DNA of 64,000 bases from Rouxiella chamberiensis (GCF_026967475.1 NZ_CP114058.1:930001-994000); one strand, 5' to 3'. Shown: positions 19,301-32,161, numbered from the stretch's first letter. Program-made: numbers and translations. The notes: a model not told the origin generated them from the sequence alone.

Positions 19301-20737
19301 CTATAAACCCCGACCCGGCAGGGTGCTGCACGCCGGATTGCCCTCGGGCGCAGGCGGAGCAGTGGTCGGATATTTGGCATCCGGCGTGATATACACCTGT
19401 GAGGTCGCGACGTAGCCGTCGTTGAAGGTTGCTTCAACAAAGGTGGCCTGCCAACCCGGTCCATGATAATCCAGCGGAACGGCCACGCTGTTGGCAGATG
19501 AAACCGTCACCTCTGTCGGAATATATTTAACGCCGCAGGCAAAGCGGAAATCGCGTGCCGCCGGATTGGTTGCCGTCCAGCGTACAACCTTGGCCGGTTT
19601 CTCCGAGAACTTCACGTCCAGATTGCCGTTATCAAGCTGAGGATAAGGCGCAACCTGAACCTGAGGTAGTGGCTTGTTGGCCTGAATACGGTTGATAAAG
19701 GAGATAAGCGACTGCTGGGTAAAGTCGATAATCCCGATATGGCCGGTATTTGGCGCGATACGCAGCGATTTAACGCCCGGTAATTTGTCAAAGTAGTAAC
19801 GGGTATTATCCGGCACAAAGAAATCATCGCCGCTGGCATTAACAATATATTTTGGAATTTCCAGTCTGGATTGCAGCGGCGTATTCATATATTGCAGCGG
19901 GTCTTCGATTTTCATCAGCTGATCGAAATCGGCCGACTTCACCGTTTTATCAATACCCTGATCATAATAAGGGGTAAAGGCAACAGGCCAATTACCGCCG
20001 TAGGAGCGATATATATTTTGCATCACCTGTTTGGTGTCCAATACGTCAATGACGAAAGGCACAATGGCTTCGACCGAGGGATCTGAAATACCCGATAACC
20101 ACGACGCCCATCCGCGTTTGGATGCACCTGTAACAATAAATTTATTGATGTCATACTTTCTAAGCTCTTTCTTAGAAAGACGGATGGTTTGCGATATTGT
20201 AGCCGCCATTGGAACATGCAAAGGTAATTGCTGACGCTGTACCGGTTCATCCATATATAAGCGCCAGGTACGAGCAATACTGTCATCTTCTTCACGCGGT
20301 TTACCGTCATTCTGGTAAACCAGATCACGGGTTGGAATAGTGTGCAGTGAAATAACGATAGTCTGCGTTGCGCGTGCTACTTCCAGCAGGATCTGGTCAC
20401 TGATATCAACGGCGATTAACGCCCGCGTCGACTTAGGGTTTTTAGGGATGGCGATATCCACATTCTCGAGCCACTGGGACGGAGAAACCAGTCCGGCAGG
20501 AGACCAGGATTGCGAGATCATCTGATAGCGGTTGACCTCGACGTCACCATAAACCTGGTTGCTCATAAACCAGTATTTAAGAGGCTGGGCGGCCAGCTCT
20601 TGCCGATAACAGGTAATGACATTCGAAGAATTGTTTTCACCGTTACCTTTACAGGCGTTATCAACCGGTGTGGTTTGTGCGAATATTCCGCCGGATATAA
20701 AAATTAGTGACAAAATCACCAAGTTAAGCTTTTTCAT
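19301..20737 (-). CDS. pqaA: PhoPQ-activated pathogenicity-related protein (PqaA family)
   Basis: This is a 478-residue secreted or periplasmic protein with a clear signal peptide (MKKLNLVILSLIFISGGIFA, cut near residue 20). The body matches the PqaA family (PF10142), an alpha/beta-hydrolase-like fold: TGASKRGWASWLSG carries the nucleophile-elbow Ser, and VNASGDDFF and PNTGHIG the likely Asp and His. In Salmonella, pqaA is PhoP-activated and linked to antimicrobial-peptide resistance. I could not find a convincing PhoP direct repeat upstream here. It is transcribed alone from an AT-rich upstream region. Confidence 0.85.
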   Translation of the reverse strand: MKKLNLVILSLIFISGGIFAQTTPVDNACKGNGENNSSNVITCYRQELAAQPLKYWFMSNQVYGDVEVNRYQMISQSWSPAGLVSPSQWLENVDIAIPKNPKSTRALIAVDISDQILLEVARATQTIVISLHTIPTRDLVYQNDGKPREEDDSIARTWRLYMDEPVQRQQLPLHVPMAATISQTIRLSKKELRKYDINKFIVTGASKRGWASWLSGISDPSVEAIVPFVIDVLDTKQVMQNIYRSYGGNWPVAFTPYYDQGIDKTVKSADFDQLMKIEDPLQYMNTPLQSRLEIPKYIVNASGDDFFVPDNTRYYFDKLPGVKSLRIAPNTGHIGIIDFTQQSLISFINRIQANKPLPQVQVAPYPQLDNGNLDVKFSEKPAKVVRWTATNPAARDFRFACGVKYIPTEVTVSSANSVAVPLDYHGPGWQATFVEATFNDGYVATSQVYITPDAKYPTTAPPAPEGNPACSTLPGRGL

Positions 20738-21243
20738 TATTCACCCTGGTCTAATGAATGGGTTTTTATTGTTAGAGTTAACGCTTAATGCTTCATTACT
20801 GAACTGCACGACGTCAATCATCTTTCTCTGGTGTGGACATATTAGCCGATTTTGCGCCATTCTTTGTCAGCGTCCTGAAAATCAGATTATTACGATGGTT
20901 ATTATTAAGATTTATACGATTTGTTGTAACGAATATGATGCAAAAAAACGTGCTTTTGTCTTTATGCGCATTAATTGAAAAGACGTTTCGAATAACCGAT
21001 TCGTTTTAAAATTTTGGAGCGCTATAAATAAAAAAACACGTTTGTTTGCAGATCAAATTTTAAACCGCGCGTACCTTAATCGTTTGTTCATTTTCAGGCA
21101 ATGAAGAAAATGTAACCGTTAATTTGTATGGAATAACCTCTCGCGCCACGGGTTAATAGTTCGAGAAAACAGACGCACACTCGTAATAACTCGCTCCCCA
21201 GGTTATTAATAGGGAGCGAATAAAGGTCAGCGATTATTGGCAA
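20738..21243. other. AT-rich intergenic region upstream of pqaA and downstream of cmoB
   Basis: These 506 bp contain no credible gene. The inverted repeat TCGCTCCC (21191-21198) / GGGAGCGA (21212-21219) lies 25-50 nt past the cmoB stop and may terminate cmoB, although its T tract on the minus strand is weak. The rest is markedly AT-rich and presumably holds the pqaA promoter. Confidence 0.45.
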
Positions 21244-22964
<1,721 letters not shown>

Positions 22965-23091
22965 TCAGACCAAAAATAGTAAATAGGGGAGCAAAATACA
23001 GCGGATTTGCCATTATGGGGGCGGAGTTTAGCAGATTCCCTTTAGGGTGGCCCAAAAAATGCCCCGCGGGCAGGGGCAGGGTATTCAGACC

Positions 23092-23910
23092 TTAAAAAAG
23101 GCTGTTTTGCTGCGGCCAGTCAGGCTCGGGCGGCAGGTCGGGCATGCGGGTACGCAGCGTATGCCACAGGGCCTGTGCCTGCTGCGGCGCATCGCTACAG
23201 TCTGGCGAATGGATAAACAGATAGGGCGCGTGGCCCTGTTTTTGCCAGTCGACAAGCTTGCCTATCCATTGAGCAAACCATTTTTGATTGGCGGCCAAAT
23301 CATCTCCGCCAATGAATCGCACCATCGGCCTGTCGGCGGTGACAATGGCGTGCACCGGAACCTGCGGCTTTTTGCGCTGGGCATCCAGCACGGCAGCGGT
23401 CTTGCTGGTGGCATGATGCACCGGACGGCTGTCCAGCAGCGTGCGATTGATGCCGCGCTCGTGCAATCCCCGATTCAGCGCGCGCTCTTCCTCGCCTTTG
23501 TCGAAGAACAGTGGATGCCTGACTTCCACGCCATAATCGAAACCTTTGGGCAGGCCATCCAGAAACTGCCACAGCCGGTCCAAATCCTCTGGCGAAAAGG
23601 CGGCGGGGAGCTGAAGCCACAGCTGACCCAGCCGATTTTCCAACGGCGCGAGGCACTGGTAAAAGGCGTCGACCTCTCGCTGGCAATCAAGCAGGGCGGC
23701 CTTGTGGCTGATAGCCGAAGGAAATTTAAAGCAGAAACGAAAGTCGTCGTGCGTCATGTCGCGCCAGCGCTGCACGATTTCGGGTTTAGGCAGGGCGTAA
23801 AACGTGGTATTGCCTTCAACGCAGTTAAAATAGCGTGCGTAATCAGCGAGATCCTGCAAGCCAATGCTGTTCCATGCGCTGTGATGCCACTGGGGAAGTC
23901 CGATATACAT
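23092..23910 (-). CDS. yecE: DUF72 family protein YecE
   Basis: This is a 272-residue DUF72 protein (TIM-barrel-like, function unknown). It resembles E. coli YecE throughout: MYIGLPQW, YARYFNCVEGNTTFYALPKP, FRFCFKFP, DYGVEVRHPLFF and LDSRPVH, ending PQQNSLF. I chose ATG 23910, which gives the YecE start and has AGGAAA upstream; the open frame extends 11 codons further. It follows yecD on the same strand, but a terminator lies between them. Confidence 0.92.
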   Translation of the reverse strand: MYIGLPQWHHSAWNSIGLQDLADYARYFNCVEGNTTFYALPKPEIVQRWRDMTHDDFRFCFKFPSAISHKAALLDCQREVDAFYQCLAPLENRLGQLWLQLPAAFSPEDLDRLWQFLDGLPKGFDYGVEVRHPLFFDKGEEERALNRGLHERGINRTLLDSRPVHHATSKTAAVLDAQRKKPQVPVHAIVTADRPMVRFIGGDDLAANQKWFAQWIGKLVDWQKQGHAPYLFIHSPDCSDAPQQAQALWHTLRTRMPDLPPEPDWPQQNSLF

Positions 23911-23980
23911 GACGCCGTTTCCTGTCTTTTCGATTTTTATCAAAAAATACTTAATAGCTCTTTAAAAAGTATAGTCTTTT

Positions 23981-24009
23981 TAAACGAAAACGCCGCCCGA
24001 AGGCGGCGT
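23981..24009 (-). terminator. rho-independent terminator after yecD
   Basis: On the minus strand the 8-bp stem ACGCCGCC / GGCGGCGT with loop ttcg is followed by TTTTCGTTT. It begins ~25 nt after the yecD stop. Confidence 0.85.
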
Positions 24010-24033
24010 GAATGCGAGGCAGGGCGACGTCGT

Positions 24034-24621
24034 TTAGGCAATCGCTGCCAGCACCTCTTCTGTCGAACGCACACGGCCAATGCGCGGGAAAATAACGTTG
24101 ATGCTTGAACCATGATGTTCGGCGTTGTGCGCGCTGCATGCATCTTCGGCCACCACCAGTTCAAAGCCCAGTTCCCAGGCGTTGCGAGCGGTAGATTCGA
24201 CGCCGATGTTGGTCGAGATCCCGGCCAGCACAATGGTCTTGATGCCGCGACGACGCAGTTGCAGCTCGAGGTCGGTGCCGTAAAACGCGCCCCACTGACG
24301 TTTGATTACCAGCAAATCTTTATCGGTAACGTTAAGTTGCGCAGGGAATTCCCACCAGTCTTCAGGCAGGCTGGCTCCACCCATGGAGATATCGGTCGGC
24401 TGTTTCAGCGCTTCGTCGAAGGTTTCGGACCAGCCCACGCGGACCATAAACACCGGCGCACCCAGCGCGTTGAAGCGGGATTTCAGTTCGGAGGCTTTAT
24501 CCAGTACCTGCTGCGCGGTATGCGGGCCGCCGGCAAACGGCAGGATGCCCTTTTGCAGATCGATAAGCACCAGCGCAGTCGTTGCAGGATCAATTTTCAG
24601 TGATGTATTGTTCAGAGACAT
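24034..24621 (-). CDS. yecD: isochorismatase-family protein YecD
   Basis: This is a 195-residue isochorismatase-fold protein: LVLIDLQKG (Asp), [12 protein letters not shown] (Lys), then [12 protein letters not shown]. The position of the catalytic cysteine is not Cys here, and I recall the same in E. coli YecD, so hydrolase activity is doubtful. The start at ATG 24621 gives [11 protein letters not shown]. The frame is open to 24687 but homologues begin here. It diverges from aspS, as in E. coli. Confidence 0.92.
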   Translation of the reverse strand: MSLNNTSLKIDPATTALVLIDLQKGILPFAGGPHTAQQVLDKASELKSRFNALGAPVFMVRVGWSETFDEALKQPTDISMGGASLPEDWWEFPAQLNVTDKDLLVIKRQWGAFYGTDLELQLRRRGIKTIVLAGISTNIGVESTARNAWELGFELVVAEDACSAHNAEHHGSSINVIFPRIGRVRSTEEVLAAIA

Positions 24622-24910
24622 GGTAATAGACCTATCAAATGGATGAGAATTTAACCTCGTACTTGCGCTGCGTCCTTTCGATGGCAATTACTTAGGTCAC
24701 TAAGAGTGTCGACGCAGTTTATGTCAAGCCGTCGGCTCCGGAGTCGAGAAATTTGTTAAATTATGTGTGAGAAGGGCGTCAGACGAATTTCAGGCGTATC
24801 AATGGTATGTTCGCACTTATCCTGTGCGCGAAATTCCTTTATAATGACCGCCTTTTTTCGACCCATATTAATCCGATACTCACAGGCAGTGAGATCAAAG
24901 GGATACCGTT

Positions 24911-26704
24911 ATGCGTACTGAATATTGTGGCAAGCTGAATTCGTCCAACGTTGGCCAGGAAGTGACTTTGTGCGGTTGGATTAACCGCCGTCGCGATCTG
25001 GGTGGTTTGATTTTCATCGATCTGCGTGACCGTGAAGGCATCGTGCAGGTATTTTTCGATCCGGATCAAAGCGCTGCGTACGAATTGGCATCAGAACTGC
25101 GTAATGAGTTTTGCGTGCAGTTGACCGGTACCGTCCGTGCACGTCCTGAAAGCCAGTTTAATAAAGACATGGCGACCGGTGAAGTGGAAGTGTTCGCCAG
25201 CTCGCTGAACATCATCAACCGTTCCGAACCGCTGCCGCTGGACTCCAATCAGGTCAATACCGAAGAAGCGCGTCTTAAATACCGCTATCTGGACCTGCGT
25301 CGCCCTGACATGGCCAACCGCCTGAAAACCCGCGCGCGCATTACAAGCTTCGTGCGTCGTTTCATGGACAGCCACGACTTCCTTGACATCGAAACGCCAA
25401 TGCTGACCAAGGCCACACCGGAAGGCGCGCGTGACTATCTCGTGCCGAGCCGTGTGCATAAAGGCAAGTTCTATGCACTGCCACAGTCGCCGCAGCTGTT
25501 CAAGCAGCTGCTGATGATGTCCGGTTTTGACCGCTACTATCAGATTGTAAAATGTTTCCGCGACGAAGACCTGCGCGCCGACCGTCAGCCTGAATTCACC
25601 CAGATTGACGTCGAAACCTCATTCATGACCGCCGAACAAGTGCGTGAAATCATGGAGAAGCTGGCGCGTGATCTCTGGCTTGATATCAAAGGCGTGGATC
25701 TGGGCGACTTCCCTATCATGACCTTTGCCGACGCGATGCGCCGTTTTGGTTCCGACAAGCCAGACTTGCGTAACCCGATTGAGCTTGTCGACGTTGCCGA
25801 TCTGTTCAAAAGCATCGACTTCAAAGTGTTCGCCGACCCTGCCAATGACCCGAAAGGCCGCGTGGCTGCCCTGCGCGTGCCGGGTGCCGCTCAACTGAGC
25901 CGCAAGCAGATCGACGAATACGCCAAGTTTATCGAGATTTACGGCGCCAAGGGTCTGGCTTACATCAAGGTCAACGAAGTGGCCAAGGGTCTGGAAGGCA
26001 TTCAGAGTCCGGTTGCGAAGTTCCTTGATGGCGAACTGCTGAGCGCGCTGATTGAGCGCACGCAGGCGCAGGACGGCGACATGATCTTCTTCGGCGCAGC
26101 AAGTGCCAAAATTGTCACCGATGCAATGGGCGCACTGCGTCTGAAACTGGGTCGCGATCTGAAAATCACCGACGAGAAAGCCTGGGCTCCGCTGTGGGTT
26201 GTCGACTTCCCGATGTTCGAAGACACCGACGAAGGCGGCCTGTCCGCCATGCACCACCCGTTCACCGCGCCGAAAGAAATGACCGCGCAGGAACTGGCGG
26301 CCAACCCGACTTCCGCTATCGCCAATGCCTATGACATGGTTATCAACGGTTATGAAGTGGGCGGCGGTTCCGTGCGTATCCACCGCGGTGAGATGCAGCA
26401 GGCCGTGTTCAGCATTCTGGGCATTACCGAACACGAGCAGCGCGAGAAGTTCGGCTTCCTGCTCGACGCTCTAAAATTTGGCGCACCACCGCATGCGGGT
26501 CTGGCGTTCGGCCTTGACCGTCTGGTGATGCTGTTGACCGGCACCGATAACATCCGTGACGTTATCGCGTTCCCGAAAACGACCGCCGCCGCCTGCCTGA
26601 TGACCGAAGCCCCAAGCTTCGCCAATCCGGCTTCGCTTGTCGAGTTGGGTATCAGCGTGACGGCCAGAAAAGCGGCGTCAGATATCAATTCAGAGAACGA
26701 GTAA
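24911..26704 (+). CDS. aspS: aspartyl-tRNA synthetase
   Basis: This is a 597-residue class IIb synthetase. The N-terminal OB-fold anticodon domain ([36 protein letters not shown]) is followed by motif 2 ([24 protein letters not shown]), the bacterial GAD insertion (~290-420) and motif 3 ([16 protein letters not shown]). It is essential, attaching Asp to tRNA-Asp. It leads the aspS-nudB pair; the TAATG junction at 26702-26706 couples it to nudB. Confidence 0.98.
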   Translation: MRTEYCGKLNSSNVGQEVTLCGWINRRRDLGGLIFIDLRDREGIVQVFFDPDQSAAYELASELRNEFCVQLTGTVRARPESQFNKDMATGEVEVFASSLNIINRSEPLPLDSNQVNTEEARLKYRYLDLRRPDMANRLKTRARITSFVRRFMDSHDFLDIETPMLTKATPEGARDYLVPSRVHKGKFYALPQSPQLFKQLLMMSGFDRYYQIVKCFRDEDLRADRQPEFTQIDVETSFMTAEQVREIMEKLARDLWLDIKGVDLGDFPIMTFADAMRRFGSDKPDLRNPIELVDVADLFKSIDFKVFADPANDPKGRVAALRVPGAAQLSRKQIDEYAKFIEIYGAKGLAYIKVNEVAKGLEGIQSPVAKFLDGELLSALIERTQAQDGDMIFFGAASAKIVTDAMGALRLKLGRDLKITDEKAWAPLWVVDFPMFEDTDEGGLSAMHHPFTAPKEMTAQELAANPTSAIANAYDMVINGYEVGGGSVRIHRGEMQQAVFSILGITEHEQREKFGFLLDALKFGAPPHAGLAFGLDRLVMLLTGTDNIRDVIAFPKTTAAACLMTEAPSFANPASLVELGISVTARKAASDINSENE

Positions 26705-27141
26705 TGAGCTATAAGCGTCCCGAGTCGGTACTGGTTGTCATCTATGCCAGAAACAGCGGCAGGGTGCTGATGCTCCAGCGACGTGACGACACCGACTTCT
26801 GGCAGTCTGTTACCGGCAGTCTGGAAGACGGTGAGTCACCCGCGCAAACCGCGCAGCGTGAAGTCATGGAAGAAGTCGGTATCGATATTGCCGGCGAACA
26901 CCTGCATTTGCAGGACTGCCTACGCTGCGTCGAGTTTGAACTGTTTGCGCACCTGCGCTATCGCTATGCCCCCGGCGTCTCGTGGAACAAAGAGCACTGG
27001 TTCTGCCTGGCGCTGCCGGAGGAGCGAGAGATTATCCTGACTGAACATCTGGCGTATCGCTGGCTGGACAAACCGGCCGCTGCCGCGTTCACCAAGTCAC
27101 CGAGCAATCAGCAGGCAATAGAAGAGTTTGTTCTTTATTAG
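26704..27141 (+). CDS. nudB: dihydroneopterin triphosphate diphosphatase NudB
   Basis: This is a 145-residue Nudix hydrolase with the box GSLEDGESPAQTAQREVMEEVGIDI. NudB removes pyrophosphate from dihydroneopterin triphosphate in folate synthesis. C-terminal motifs WFCLALPEER and TEHLAYRWLD match E. coli NudB (150 residues). The start codon shares one base with the aspS stop. Confidence 0.95.
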   Translation: MSYKRPESVLVVIYARNSGRVLMLQRRDDTDFWQSVTGSLEDGESPAQTAQREVMEEVGIDIAGEHLHLQDCLRCVEFELFAHLRYRYAPGVSWNKEHWFCLALPEEREIILTEHLAYRWLDKPAAAAFTKSPSNQQAIEEFVLY

Positions 27142-27229
27142 GTCGGCATCGGAGCCTTTGCAGCTCAAGGTCAGACCGTTGATTATCTAAATATGAGTTC
27201 AGCCTGAGTAAGGCTTATGGAGATCTTTT

Positions 27230-27973
27230 ATGGCAGGTCACAGTAAGTGGGCCAACACCAAACACCGCAAAGCAGCACAAGACTCTAAACGCGGTAAAAT
27301 TTTCACCAAGATTATTCGCGAGCTGGTCACGGCGGCGAAACTGGGCGGTGGCGATCCGGGTGCCAACCCGCGCCTGCGCGCAGCTATCGACAAGGCACTG
27401 AGCAACAACATGACCCGTGACACCCTGAACCGTGCGATTGCACGTGGCGTGGGTGGGGATGATGATACCAACATGGAAACCATCATCTATGAAGGTTACG
27501 GTCCGGGCGGCACGGCCGTGATGGTCGAATGCCTGAGCGACAACCGCAATCGTACCGTTGCCGAAGTGCGTCATGCCTTCACCAAGACCGGTGGCAATCT
27601 CGGCACTGACGGTTCCGTGGCTTACCTGTTCACCAAAACCGGCGTTATCTCCTTTGCCCCGGGTCAGGATGAAGACGTTATCATGGAAGCGGCGCTGGAA
27701 GCGGGTGCCGACGACGTGCAGACCTTCGATGACGGCGCAATCGACGTTTACACCGCATGGGAAAGCCTGGGCGATGTGAAAGATGCGCTGGAAGCCGCCG
27801 GCTTCAAGGCCGATCAGGCCGAAGTGACCATGATCCCGTCGACCAAGGCCGATATGGATGCCGAGACTGCGCCGAAACTGCTGCGTCTTATCGACATGCT
27901 GGAAGATTGTGACGATGTGCAGGAGGTTTACCACAACGGTGAAATCTCCGACGAGATTGCAGAAACGCTGTAA
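27230..27973 (+). CDS. yebC: YebC/PmpR family protein
   Basis: This is a 247-residue YebC family member beginning [23 protein letters not shown], with [24 protein letters not shown] and [18 protein letters not shown]. YebC is a conserved protein annotated as a regulator and recently linked to relief of ribosome stalling in several bacteria. AGATC-rich leader and RBS lie just upstream. It keeps its usual place before ruvC. Confidence 0.96.
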   Translation: MAGHSKWANTKHRKAAQDSKRGKIFTKIIRELVTAAKLGGGDPGANPRLRAAIDKALSNNMTRDTLNRAIARGVGGDDDTNMETIIYEGYGPGGTAVMVECLSDNRNRTVAEVRHAFTKTGGNLGTDGSVAYLFTKTGVISFAPGQDEDVIMEAALEAGADDVQTFDDGAIDVYTAWESLGDVKDALEAAGFKADQAEVTMIPSTKADMDAETAPKLLRLIDMLEDCDDVQEVYHNGEISDEIAETL

Positions 27974-28140
27974 TTCTCCTCTCAGCCGGAGGCGCGACAG
28001 GCTCGCGTTCTTCGGCTGGCTTTACGGACTCCCTCAGTCCGGTTTGTCTTTTGGTTCAAATCAGGACAAACTTGCCGGCATTACCCGCAACGCTTCAGTC
28101 TGACAAAGACGGCCCGACAAAGAAAAGGTGCAATTACGCT

Positions 28141-28661
28141 ATGGCTATTATTCTGGGGATCGACCCCGGTTCACGCATCACCGGCTATGGCATTATCCGT
28201 CAGCAGGGTCGACAGCTTACCTATCTCGGCAGTGGCTGTATTCGCACGGTAGTGGATGACATGCCGGGGCGACTCAAGCTTATTTACGCGGGTGTAAGCG
28301 AAATTATTACCCAGTTTCATCCTGATTTCTTCGCCATAGAATCGGTGTTTATGGCCAAGAACCCCGACTCGGCATTAAAGCTCGGACAGGCTCGCGGCGC
28401 AGCGATTGTGGCGGCGGTCAATCAGGACTTACCGGTGTTCGAGTACGCGGCGCGACAGGTAAAGCAGACGGTGGTCGGTACTGGTGCGGCAGAAAAAGCC
28501 AGGTGCAGCACATGGTGCGCTCTCTTTTGAAACTGCCCGCCAACCCGCAGGCCGACGCCGCCGACGCCTTGGCAATAGCCATTACCCACTGTCATGTGAG
28601 CCAGAATGCCATCCGCCTGAGCACGGACAAGCTCCAGTTGGCACGTGGGCGGATGCGTTAA
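28141..28661 (+). pseudogene. ruvC: Holliday junction resolvase RuvC, frame break
   Basis: RuvC cuts Holliday junctions brought by RuvAB. The frame from ATG 28141 shows [14 protein letters not shown] (catalytic Asp), [11 protein letters not shown] (catalytic Glu) and GTGAAEKA. It then derails at 28498-28501, where one C is missing (gcc-agg for gcc-cag). In the next frame it continues [12 protein letters not shown] and [15 protein letters not shown] (the DxxD acidic pair) to TAA 28659-28661. Restoring one C gives 173 residues, exactly the E. coli length. All four active-site acids are present, so a sequencing error is the likely explanation. Confidence 0.93.
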
Positions 28662-28667
28662 TTAAGG

Positions 28668-28683
28668 CTGGATATCTATCCAG
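28668..28683 (+). promoter_or_regulatory. LexA (SOS) box upstream of ruvAB
   Basis: CTGGATATCTATCCAG is a near-perfect palindrome with CTG...CAG ends, matching the form I recall for the E. coli ruvA SOS operator. It lies between ruvC and ruvA, giving DNA-damage control of ruvAB. Confidence 0.9.
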
Positions 28684-28765
28684 CTCTTTTTTATGATATA
28701 AACGATAAAATTTCAGAGACCTCGCCGGCATGCCTCGCGGGGTTAATCCGCAAAGGAAGGTAAAT

Positions 28766-29380
28766 GTGATAGGTCGTCTCAGAGGCGTTATTCTCGAAAA
28801 ACAGCCCCCGCTGGTGCTGCTGGAAACCAACGGTGTAGGTTATGAAGTGCATATGCCGATGACCTGTTTCTACGAACTGCCGGAACTGGGTCAGGAAGCC
28901 GTGGTGTTTACACAGTTTATTGTTCGCGAAGACGCGCAGTTGCTGTACGGTTTCAATGACAAGCAGGAGCGGGCGCTGTTCCGCGAGCTTATCAAGGTCA
29001 ACGGCGTCGGGCCCAAGCTGGCGCTGGCTATCTTGTCAGGCATGTCCGCGCAGCAGTTTGTTTCCGCCGTCGAGAAAGAAGAAGTCACCACGCTTGTCAA
29101 ACTGCCGGGTGTCGGCAAGAAAACGGCAGAACGTCTGGTGGTCGAGATGAAGGACCGCTTCAAAGGGCTTAACGGCGATCTATTCAACAATCCTACCGAT
29201 ATTTCGCTGCCGGCGTCGGCGTCCAAAGCCAAAGAGTCCGATGCAGAGGGCGAGGCCGTGGCGGCGCTTATCTCGCTTGGATACAAACCGCCAGAGGCGA
29301 GCCGCATGATAAGCAAGGTTGCCAAACCGGGCGCAGAGTGCGAAACATTGATTAGAGAAGCGCTTCGCGCGGCTCTGTGA
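28766..29380 (+). CDS. ruvA: Holliday junction helicase subunit RuvA
   Basis: This is a 204-residue RuvA. The OB domain contains [28 protein letters not shown]. Helix-hairpin-helix motifs follow ([21 protein letters not shown] and [19 protein letters not shown]), and the C-terminal domain III regulates RuvB. It starts at GTG 28766 with GGAAGG upstream. It is in an operon with ruvB (8-nt gap) behind the LexA box. Confidence 0.97.
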   Translation: MIGRLRGVILEKQPPLVLLETNGVGYEVHMPMTCFYELPELGQEAVVFTQFIVREDAQLLYGFNDKQERALFRELIKVNGVGPKLALAILSGMSAQQFVSAVEKEEVTTLVKLPGVGKKTAERLVVEMKDRFKGLNGDLFNNPTDISLPASASKAKESDAEGEAVAALISLGYKPPEASRMISKVAKPGAECETLIREALRAAL

Positions 29381-29388
29381 GGTAACAG

Positions 29389-30393
29389 ATGATAGAAGCT
29401 GACCGTCTTATTTCTGCTGGCGTAATAAGCGAAGAAGAAGTAATCGACAGAGCGATCCGCCCGAAATTGCTGTCCGAATATGTCGGTCAGCCTCACGTGC
29501 GCTCGCAGATGGAGATCTTCATTCAGGCGGCAAAGCAGCGCGGCGACGCGCTGGATCACCTGCTGATTTTTGGCCCTCCCGGTCTGGGTAAAACCACGCT
29601 CGCGAACATCGTTGCCAACGAAATGGGCGTGAATCTGCGTACTACGTCGGGTCCGGTGCTTGAAAAGGCAGGGGATCTGGCGGCAATGCTGACCAATCTC
29701 GAACCGCACGACGTACTGTTTATCGATGAAATTCACCGTCTCTCGCCGGTGGTCGAAGAAGTGCTGTATCCGGCGATGGAAGACTATCAGCTGGATATCA
29801 TGATCGGCGAAGGTCCGGCTGCACGCTCCATCAAGCTCGACCTGCCGCCTTTTACGCTGGTCGGTGCCACGACCCGCGCAGGGTCACTCACCTCTCCCTT
29901 GCGCGACCGTTTTGGTATTGTGCAGCGTCTCGAGTTCTATCAGGTTGCCGACCTGCAGCACATTGTCGGCCGCAGCGCGTCCTGCCTCGGGCTTGAGCTG
30001 TCGGAAGAGGGCGCGCATCAAATCGCCCGCCGCTCGCGTGGCACGCCGCGTATCGCCAACCGCCTGTTGCGCCGCGTGCGTGACTTCGCCGAAGTCAAAG
30101 GGGACGGCACCATTAGCGGCGAGGTCGCCAATGGCGCGCTGGACATGCTCGATGTCGATGCCGAAGGTTTTGACTACATGGACCGCAAGCTGTTGCTGGC
30201 AATTATCGAGAAATTCACCGGTGGGCCGGTCGGGCTCGATAATCTGGCGGCGGCCATCGGCGAAGAGCGCGAAACCATTGAAGACGTGATTGAACCCTTC
30301 CTGATTCAGCAGGGATTCATTCAGCGCACGCCGCGTGGAAGAATGGCGACAAACCATGCTTATCGGCACTTTGGGCTGGATAAAACCGAGTAG
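29389..30393 (+). CDS. ruvB: Holliday junction branch-migration ATPase RuvB
   Basis: This is a 334-residue AAA+ motor. Walker A is [12 protein letters not shown], Walker B is [10 protein letters not shown], sensor 1 is VGATTRAG, the arginine finger lies in SPLRDRFG, and the winged-helix C-terminus ends [14 protein letters not shown]. It pairs with RuvA to drive branch migration and is SOS-induced from the upstream LexA box. Confidence 0.98.
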   Translation: MIEADRLISAGVISEEEVIDRAIRPKLLSEYVGQPHVRSQMEIFIQAAKQRGDALDHLLIFGPPGLGKTTLANIVANEMGVNLRTTSGPVLEKAGDLAAMLTNLEPHDVLFIDEIHRLSPVVEEVLYPAMEDYQLDIMIGEGPAARSIKLDLPPFTLVGATTRAGSLTSPLRDRFGIVQRLEFYQVADLQHIVGRSASCLGLELSEEGAHQIARRSRGTPRIANRLLRRVRDFAEVKGDGTISGEVANGALDMLDVDAEGFDYMDRKLLLAIIEKFTGGPVGLDNLAAAIGEERETIEDVIEPFLIQQGFIQRTPRGRMATNHAYRHFGLDKTE

Positions 30394-30491
30394 GGTCGAA
30401 TCGGGCGAGACCGGGCCGCGGGTTTTTAGAGGCGTCTATCTAAAACCGTCAAGCCCGGTCTTTACAGCAAAGGGGCCATTGAAGACCCGAA

Positions 30492-31278
30492 CTAGGCAAT
30501 TTGCTTTTTAAAGAGGCTGAATACAAACAGCGTGGCCGCGCAGAGCACTACCGACGGGCCTGCGGGGGTGTCGTAAAGAGCCGAGAGCGCAAGGCCGCCG
30601 GTCACGGCTATCATGCCGAGCAAGACGGCAATCGAGGCCATCTGTTCCGGCGTTTTGGCGAACCGACGGGCGGTGGCGGCAGGGATAATCAGCAGTGAAG
30701 TAATTATCAGTGCGCCAACGAATTTCATCGCCATACCAATGGTCAGTGCCGTCACTAACATCAGGATAACGCGCGAACCGCTGCAGGTTGACGCCATCGA
30801 CGTGCGCCAGTTCCGGGCTGATGGTCATCGACAGCAAATTGCGCCATTGCCAGCACAGCACGCCGATAACAAGCGCAACCCCGGTGCCAATCATCCAGAT
30901 ATCGCCAAGCGTCACCGACAGCAGATCGCCAAACAGGTAGGCCATAAGGTCGACCCGCACCCCCGACATCAAACTGACGACCACCAGACCGAGCGACAGC
31001 GCACTGTGCGCCATAATGCCGAGCAATGTATCGACGGCAAGATGCGGCTTGCGTTCAAGAACCACCAGCAGCAGCGCCAGAATGAGTGTCACGGCGATGA
31101 CGGCATAAAACGGATTGACGTTAAGCAGCAGGCCAAAAGCCACGCCAAGCAGCGACGCGTGGGCGAGGGTGTCGCCGAAATAGGACATGCGCCGCCAGAC
31201 CACGAATGACCCCAGCGGACCCGCTGCACCCGCCAGTAAAATGCCCGCCAGCCAGCCGGGCAACAACAATTCAATCAT
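30492..31278 (-). pseudogene. znuB: zinc ABC transporter permease ZnuB, frame break
   Basis: ZnuB is the membrane channel of the high-affinity zinc importer. The frame from ATG 31278 contains [39 protein letters not shown] and [12 protein letters not shown]. It is then displaced by one extra base near 30771-30780 (an AA pair on the plus strand). The next frame gives [35 protein letters not shown], ending at TAG 30494-30492. Removing one base yields 261 residues, the E. coli ZnuB length. It overlaps the znuC stop by ATGA. I take this as an error or a very recent mutation. Confidence 0.92.
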
Positions 31279-32033
31279 GCGTCACGACCTCCGGTATTAC
31301 GCAAAACGATTCTTCCCTGTAAATCATGACGGTGGTTATGGTGGTGACGATAAATCGCCAGCTGTTCCGCCCCGCGATTGCCAAACATGGCAATGAATTC
31401 CGGGTGCGTCGAAACCACTTCCGGTGAGCCGGAGCAGCAGATGTGCTGATTGAGACACAGCACCTCGTCGGTTTTCGCCATCACCAGATGTAAATCGTGG
31501 GAAACCATCATCACCGCGCAGCCGAGTTCGCAGCGCAGTTTGTCAATCAGATCGTAAAGCGCGACCTGACCGTTGACGTCAACGCCCTGAGTGGGTTCAT
31601 CAAGCACCAGCAACTGCGGCGCGTTAAGCAAGGCGCGCGCCAGCAGCACACGCTGGTTTTCCCCGCCGGAAAGTTTCTGCATCGGTTGGTCTATCAGGTG
31701 CGCTGCCTGTACACGTTTCAAGGCGGGCAGAATGTCATCATTTTTCACACCGGGTTTGAGACGCATAAAGCGTGCTACAGTCAGCGGCAGCGTGGTATCG
31801 AGATGCAGTTTCTGGGGCACATAACCAATTTTGAGGCCGGGAATAGTCGACCGTGACCCGCTGCCGGGCGCAACCAGTCCGAGCACGACCCGCACGAGCG
31901 TGGATTTTCCGGCACCGTTCGGCCCCAGTAGTGTAAGAATTTTACCGGTCTGCAACGAAAGCGAGACATCGGAAAGCACGCGGCGATCGCCGTAGGTGAC
32001 AGAAATATTTTTCAGTGTAGCGAGAGTGGACAT
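31275..32033 (-). CDS. znuC: zinc ABC transporter ATPase ZnuC
   Basis: This is a 252-residue ABC ATPase: Walker [13 protein letters not shown], signature LSGGENQR, Walker [14 protein letters not shown]-loop VSHDLH. The C-terminus is histidine-rich ([10 protein letters not shown]), typical of ZnuC and possibly zinc-sensing. The start at ATG 32033 ([11 protein letters not shown]) is preferred over the open frame to 32096. It is in an operon with znuB (4-nt overlap), divergent from znuA across a Zur box. Confidence 0.96.
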   Translation of the reverse strand: MSTLATLKNISVTYGDRRVLSDVSLSLQTGKILTLLGPNGAGKSTLVRVVLGLVAPGSGSRSTIPGLKIGYVPQKLHLDTTLPLTVARFMRLKPGVKNDDILPALKRVQAAHLIDQPMQKLSGGENQRVLLARALLNAPQLLVLDEPTQGVDVNGQVALYDLIDKLRCELGCAVMMVSHDLHLVMAKTDEVLCLNQHICCSGSPEVVSTHPEFIAMFGNRGAEQLAIYRHHHNHRHDLQGRIVLRNTGGRDA

Positions 32034-32058
32034 GTCAGTTACGTCTTGCAGAACAAAT

Positions 32059-32081
32059 CGGATGTTATAATATTGCGTTTT
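32059..32081. promoter_or_regulatory. Zur box in the znuA/znuC divergent promoter
   Basis: The core GATGTTATAATATTGCG matches 16 of 23 positions of the enterobacterial Zur operator (a GTTATAnTATAAC-type palindrome). It lies midway between the divergent znuC and znuA starts, the usual place for zinc repression. Confidence 0.8.
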
Positions 32082-32161
32082 TGCCAAAATAACCATGAAA
32101 GCGGTCTAAAAACTTTGTTTTGGTCAAATCCTTTATCGGTAGTCTGAGCACAGGCTTGAGA

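Noticed and set aside
20738..21100. PhoP box upstream of pqaA
   Set aside because: No GTTTA-N5-GTTTA direct repeat was found on either strand, so PhoP control is not claimed.
28484..28696. 70-codon frame after the ruvC break
   Set aside because: The true RuvC continuation is in the other frame ([12 protein letters not shown]). This frame has no RuvC features.
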